Assembly: GCF_000347775.1 (NCBI RefSeq)
Contig: NZ_APAT01000023.1
Span: 1-64,000, forward strand
Source of the DNA: Marinobacter santoriniensis NKSG1
Lineage (GTDB): Bacteria > Pseudomonadota > Gammaproteobacteria > Pseudomonadales > Oleiphilaceae
Reading direction: 5' to 3'
DNA: 64,000 nt
Shown: positions 60,665 through 64,000 of the stretch, in pieces
Numbering within the stretch: position 1 is the stretch's first letter
Layout of the letters: every line of letters begins with the position of its first letter
The notes under the pieces: model-generated
The model's database searches: none
Seen by the model: the letters and a program-made list of their open reading frames with translations, nothing else
What the model was told of the DNA's origin: nothing
Made by a program: the position numbers and the translations under genes

Positions 60665-61318
60665 TTACTCGCCGCTCCAGTTGGATTTCGGATCCGGCGT
60701 CATCCGCAGGTAGGATTTCACGGCCTTGTAGCCTTTCGGGAAGCGCTGCTTGATCTCTTCCTCGTCCTGGAGGGAAGGCACGATCACTACATCGCCGCCG
60801 CGTTCCCAGTTACCCGGGGTCGCCACCTTGTGCTCGTCGGTCAGTTGCAGCGAGTCGATGACCCGGAGCACTTCGTTGAAGTTACGACCGGTTGAGGCCG
60901 GATAGGTAATAATCAGCCGGACCTTCTTGTTCGGGTCAATGATGAACAGGGAACGGACCGTCAGGCTGTCGTCGGCGTTCGGGTGGATCATGTCGTAAAG
61001 ATCGGACACGGTGCGATCATGATCCGCGATGATCGGGAAGTTGACCGCACACCCCTGGGTTTCATTGATGTCCTTGATCCACTCCTTGTGGGAGTCTACC
61101 GGATCCACACTCAGGGCGATCGCCTTGACGTTGCGCTTTTCGAACTCGTCTTTCAGCTTTGCCGTCAGACCCAGTTCCGTTGTGCAGACCGGCGTGAAGT
61201 CAGCCGGATGAGAAAACAGAATACCCCAGCTGTTACCCAGCCACTCATGAAAGTGAATCTTGCCTTCCGAGGAATCCTGTTCGAAGTCCGGTGCAGTATC
61301 GCCTAAACGTAAGCTCAT
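60665..61318 (-). CDS. 1-Cys peroxiredoxin (Prx6 type)
   Basis: A 217-residue peroxidase of the AhpC/TSA superfamily. The peroxidatic Cys45 lies in SHPADFTPVCTTELG, with the Prx6-type C-terminal domain (LRVIDSLQLTDEHKVATPGNWERGGDVVIVPSLQDEEEIKQRFP). It reduces hydrogen peroxide and organic hydroperoxides; the resolving thiol is probably external. The ATG at 61318 has AAGGAGATC upstream. It lies convergent to metQ across the terminator. A second Cys in TQGCAVNFP is common in the group. Confidence 0.94.
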   Translation of the reverse strand: MSLRLGDTAPDFEQDSSEGKIHFHEWLGNSWGILFSHPADFTPVCTTELGLTAKLKDEFEKRNVKAIALSVDPVDSHKEWIKDINETQGCAVNFPIIADHDRTVSDLYDMIHPNADDSLTVRSLFIIDPNKKVRLIITYPASTGRNFNEVLRVIDSLQLTDEHKVATPGNWERGGDVVIVPSLQDEEEIKQRFPKGYKAVKSYLRMTPDPKSNWSGE

Positions 61319-61460
61319 GACTGATCTCCTTGATCGTGTGTGTTGCCAGTAACTTTCAGGGTTCGGCATAACTCTGCCGGAGATGGAATTAACAGTGTAT
61401 ACGACATTTCATGGTGGCGGATGAGGTGAATACAAGGGTGTATCCACCTCATCAAGACAC

Positions 61461-62825
61461 TCATCGTGCGCCTGGGGCCTGTTGCCGGGCGAAGTGCTCA
61501 CGGGTCAGCTTGAAGACCACGGGGCTCAGCAGCAGCAACGCAATCAGGTTTGGCAGAGCCATCATGGCATTCAGAGTGTCCGCCACGAGCCATACGAAAC
61601 CCAGTTTGAGCGTGGCGCCCACGGGAATCGCGAGAATCCAGGCAACCCGGTAGGGCACGATGGCTTTGACGCCAAACAGGAATTCGATGCACCGTTCACC
61701 GTAGAACGACCAGCCCAGGATCGTTGTGAAGGCGAAGATGGCCAGCGCAATTGCCACGATGTAATTGCCGACTCCGGGCAGGGCTTCGGCGAACGCCAGG
61801 GACGTCAACTCGGCGCCGGACACGCCCTGTGTCCAGGTGCCGGAGGTGATGATCACCAGGCCGGTGATGGAACAGATGATAATGGTGTCGATGAAGGTGC
61901 CCAGCATCGCCACCATACCCTGGTTGATCGGATCCTTGGTCTGGGCGGCGGCGTGGGCGATCGGTGCAGAGCCCAGGCCGGCCTCGTTGGAGAATATGCC
62001 CCGGGCCACGCCAAATCGGATGGCAGCCCAGACGGCGGCACCGGCAAAGCCGCCCTGGGCGGCGATCGGCGTGAAGGCGTGTGAAAAGACCAGGCTCAAA
62101 GCAGCCGGAATCTCGGACGCGTTCAGGGCCAGCACGACAACCCCGGCGACAAGGTAGGAGATCGCCATCAATGGTACGAGGGCGCTGGCCACGTGGCCAA
62201 TCCGGCGGATTCCCCCAATCAGTACCAGGCCTACGAGGACCATCAGGACCACGCCGGATACCCAGTGTGGTACCCCGAAGTTGGCTTCAATGACATCGGC
62301 CACGGAGTTGGCCTGAACCGTGTTACCGATACCGAATCCGGCAACGGCGGCAAAAACCGCGAACAGGATGCCCAGCCAGGCCCATTTCTGTCCCAGACCG
62401 TTCCGGATGTAATACATCGGGCCGCCAACGTGATCGCCTCGCTCGTCCACCTCCCGGAACCGCACAGCAAGAACGGCTTCGGAATATTTGGTGGCCATAC
62501 CCACCAGTGCCGTCAGCCACATCCACAGCAGGGCGCCCGGTCCGCCGAGGAACACCGCCGTTGCGACCCCGGCGATGTTGCCAGTACCCACGGTAGCGGA
62601 GAGGGCGGTCATCAGTGCCTGGAAGGGCGGAATCTCACCCTCGGCTTCGGCGCCAGTGGCTTTGCGGCCAGTCCACATCAATCGGAATCCGGCACCGAGT
62701 TTGCGGATCGGCATCAGCTTCAGGCCGATGCTCAGGAACAGGCCGACGCCCAGAATCAGGACCAGCATGGGAGGCCCCCACACCAGACCGTTAACGCTGC
62801 TGAAAAAATGTTGGATGGCTTCCAC
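61461..62825 (-). CDS. Sodium:alanine/glycine symporter (AGCS family)
   Basis: A 454-residue membrane protein with about ten to eleven helices. AGCS signatures are ALSATVGTGNIAGVATAVFLGGPGALLWMWLTALVGMATKYSEAVLAVRFRE, GGPMYYIRNGLG, RFGVARGIFSNEAGLGSAPIAHAAAQT and FTTILGWSFYGERCIEFLFG. It takes up alanine or glycine with Na+. Length is normal for the family. It probably has its own promoter. The peroxiredoxin gene lies 142 nt downstream on the same strand. Confidence 0.95.
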   Translation of the reverse strand: MEAIQHFFSSVNGLVWGPPMLVLILGVGLFLSIGLKLMPIRKLGAGFRLMWTGRKATGAEAEGEIPPFQALMTALSATVGTGNIAGVATAVFLGGPGALLWMWLTALVGMATKYSEAVLAVRFREVDERGDHVGGPMYYIRNGLGQKWAWLGILFAVFAAVAGFGIGNTVQANSVADVIEANFGVPHWVSGVVLMVLVGLVLIGGIRRIGHVASALVPLMAISYLVAGVVVLALNASEIPAALSLVFSHAFTPIAAQGGFAGAAVWAAIRFGVARGIFSNEAGLGSAPIAHAAAQTKDPINQGMVAMLGTFIDTIIICSITGLVIITSGTWTQGVSGAELTSLAFAEALPGVGNYIVAIALAIFAFTTILGWSFYGERCIEFLFGVKAIVPYRVAWILAIPVGATLKLGFVWLVADTLNAMMALPNLIALLLLSPVVFKLTREHFARQQAPGAR

Positions 62826-63026
62826 GGGGATCTCCCTTTGTCTGCCGGATGGAATTGGATTTTTGACCCTGCAGGGTATAACCGGTTGAGTTTAGTCGGA
62901 TATTTTTCGCTGTAAACTGTTATTGAGGAATCCGATTTCCTTTTGAGTGCCCTTTGCCTATGGTTAGGGGAGAAGCATGCCAGGTTCTGCCTGGTCACAC
63001 GCGAGCCATGAGAGAGGGATCTGCCT

Positions 63027-63461
63027 ATGCGTTCTTTGAAAGTGTCCGACGTTATGTGGAATCACATCGAACCGATACGGGTCGGCACGCCTCTGACCTC
63101 GGTGGTCAAGACGCTGCTCGGCAACCACGTGACCGGATTGCCGGTGGTGGATGATCAGCGGCATGTCCTGGGATTCATCTCGGAACAGGATTGTATTCAT
63201 GCCCTGCTGGTGAGCGGTTACCATCATGAAGGCGATCCGACGGTAGACGATGTGATGTTTCGCGAGCCGCTGACGGTGTCGCCGGAATTGGCGGTTGTGG
63301 ATCTGGCACAGAATCTCGGTGCCGGCAAGCCGAAGGTCTACCCGGTAGTGGATCACGGAAAACTGGTTGGCATCGTCACTCGTACCGCTATTCTGTCGGA
63401 GCTGGCCAAAACAGGGTTTGGTGTGGAAATGCCTCGATACGCCAGTGCCGACGAAGACTGA
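63027..63461 (+). CDS. Two-CBS-domain protein
   Basis: A 144-residue protein made of two CBS motifs (residues ~5-60: VSDVMWNHIEPIRVGTPLTSVVKTLLGNHVTGLPVVDDQRHVLGFISEQD; ~75-130: VDDVMFREPLTVSPELAVVDLAQNLGAGKPKVYPVVDHGKLVGIVTRTAILS). Paired CBS modules bind adenosine nucleotides and act as energy or ligand sensors; the partner enzyme is unknown. The GTG/ATG context is ordinary, with GAGAGGG upstream. fghA follows after 30 nt and may be cotranscribed. Confidence 0.9.
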   Translation: MRSLKVSDVMWNHIEPIRVGTPLTSVVKTLLGNHVTGLPVVDDQRHVLGFISEQDCIHALLVSGYHHEGDPTVDDVMFREPLTVSPELAVVDLAQNLGAGKPKVYPVVDHGKLVGIVTRTAILSELAKTGFGVEMPRYASADED

Positions 63462-63491
63462 CTTCACCTATTTTTCAGGACCAGGAAACTT

Positions 63492-64000
63492 ATGGAACTG
63501 CTATCGACCAACGTTTGCTTTGACGGAGAGCATCGCCGTTATCGCCACACTTCGGAAACGGTCAACGGCGATATGGAATTTGCGGTCTTTCTGCCGCCCT
63601 CGGCAGTGGGGCGAGAGCCGAAGGCGGTGCCAGTGCTCTACTGGCTGTCCGGCCTGACCTGCACCGACCAGAACTTCATGCAGAAAGCCGGCGCCCAGAA
63701 GCTGGCCGCGAAACTCGGGCTGGCCATTGTCTGCCCGGACACCAGCCCCCGTGGGCTGAACCTGCCTGGCGAGGATGACAGCTACGATTTTGGCTCCGGT
63801 GCCGGCTTTTACATTAATGCCACCGAGGAGCCGTGGGCCTCACACTACCGCATGTACGACTACGTGGTCCGTGAGTTGCCGGAACTGGTGGAGCGTGAGC
63901 TACCGGTGTCCGACCAGCGGTCTATCAGTGGCCACTCCATGGGCGGTCACGGTGCCCTCATCTGTGCGCTCAAGAACCCGGGGCGTTACCGTTCAGTGTC
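63492..64000 (+). CDS. fghA: S-formylglutathione hydrolase, N-terminal part (truncated by window end)
   Basis: The first 169 residues of an esterase-D-type S-formylglutathione hydrolase, which releases formate and glutathione in formaldehyde detoxification. Visible blocks are [66 protein letters not shown] and the nucleophile elbow [10 protein letters not shown]. The reading frame is still open at the window end. CAGGAAA precedes the ATG. The expected partner, glutathione-dependent formaldehyde dehydrogenase, is not visible upstream. Confidence 0.95.
   Translation, partial: MELLSTNVCFDGEHRRYRHTSETVNGDMEFAVFLPPSAVGREPKAVPVLYWLSGLTCTDQNFMQKAGAQKLAAKLGLAIVCPDTSPRGLNLPGEDDSYDFGSGAGFYINATEEPWASHYRMYDYVVRELPELVERELPVSDQRSISGHSMGGHGALICALKNPGRYRSV

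Noticed and set aside
1-64000. CRISPR arrays, tRNA or rRNA genes, intact insertion sequences
   Set aside because: No regularly spaced direct repeats, cloverleaf-like or rRNA sequences, and no transposase-like proteins were seen by reading both strands.

Overview
The window reads as chromosomal DNA of a moderately high-GC marine or halophilic gammaproteobacterium, most likely Marinobacter or a close relative. This is inferred from ectoine genes, a wax ester synthase/DGAT, Na+-coupled symporters, an orphan T6SS Hcp and an NtrC-type assimilatory nitrate locus. No rRNA, tRNA, CRISPR array, integrase or intact insertion sequence was seen.

Layout. 0-3 kb: end of a GGDEF-EAL protein, a permuted papain-like protein, an unknown protein, a small NrtS-type nitrate transporter and an exported glutaredoxin. 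3-10 kb: an ECF sigma/zinc-finger anti-sigma pair divergent from a TVP38-flavoprotein disulfide reductase fusion, then a radical SAM protein, a sodium:solute symporter and a degenerate metallophosphoesterase. 10-15 kb: ectA, ectB and an ectoine-type aspartokinase with no ectC, then an RpoS-like sigma factor. 15-29 kb: housekeeping and accessory genes (tag, a phosphopantetheinyl transferase, pdxH, a DUF748 protein, yfbR, an SDR, a diguanylate cyclase, an AraC regulator, a TM2 protein, wax ester synthase). 29.5-42 kb: complete nitrate assimilation (nirBD with an extra FAD reductase, nasR, nrtABD, nasA). 42.5-44 kb: an AT-richer islet with hcp and two unknown genes. 44-50.9 kb: a dCache-PAS-GGDEF protein, a TauE-type permease, a transglycosylase-like protein, an amidase and an unknown gene. 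50.9-56.3 kb: HupE/UreJ, TPR, small lipoprotein and DUF4331 genes divergent from an ECF sigma/RskA-type anti-sigma pair. 56.3-64 kb: an HDOD protein, metNIQ, a 1-Cys peroxiredoxin, an alanine/glycine symporter, a CBS protein and the start of fghA.

Three regions stand out. (1) In the nitrate locus, four sigma54-like promoters are visible. The three structural transcription units also have a leader hairpin plus U-tract before the first gene, and a NIT-ANTAR antiterminator (NasR) is encoded in the middle, so a two-tier sigma54 plus antitermination circuit can be read from the DNA. (2) In the DUF4331/HupE/TPR locus, the same bipartite motif (TGCATCTC-N15-CGT) occurs on both strands of the divergent intergenic region. 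This is what an autoregulating ECF sigma with one main target operon would look like, and the pathway has no assigned function that I know of. (3) The sigma/anti-sigma, TVP38-reductase, radical SAM, symporter and phosphoesterase cluster is a second candidate uncharacterised pathway.

Two intergenic regions hold hairpin repeats in which the central core is conserved while the long stem arms differ completely between copies yet stay self-complementary. All calls come from reading the sequence; no database search was run.
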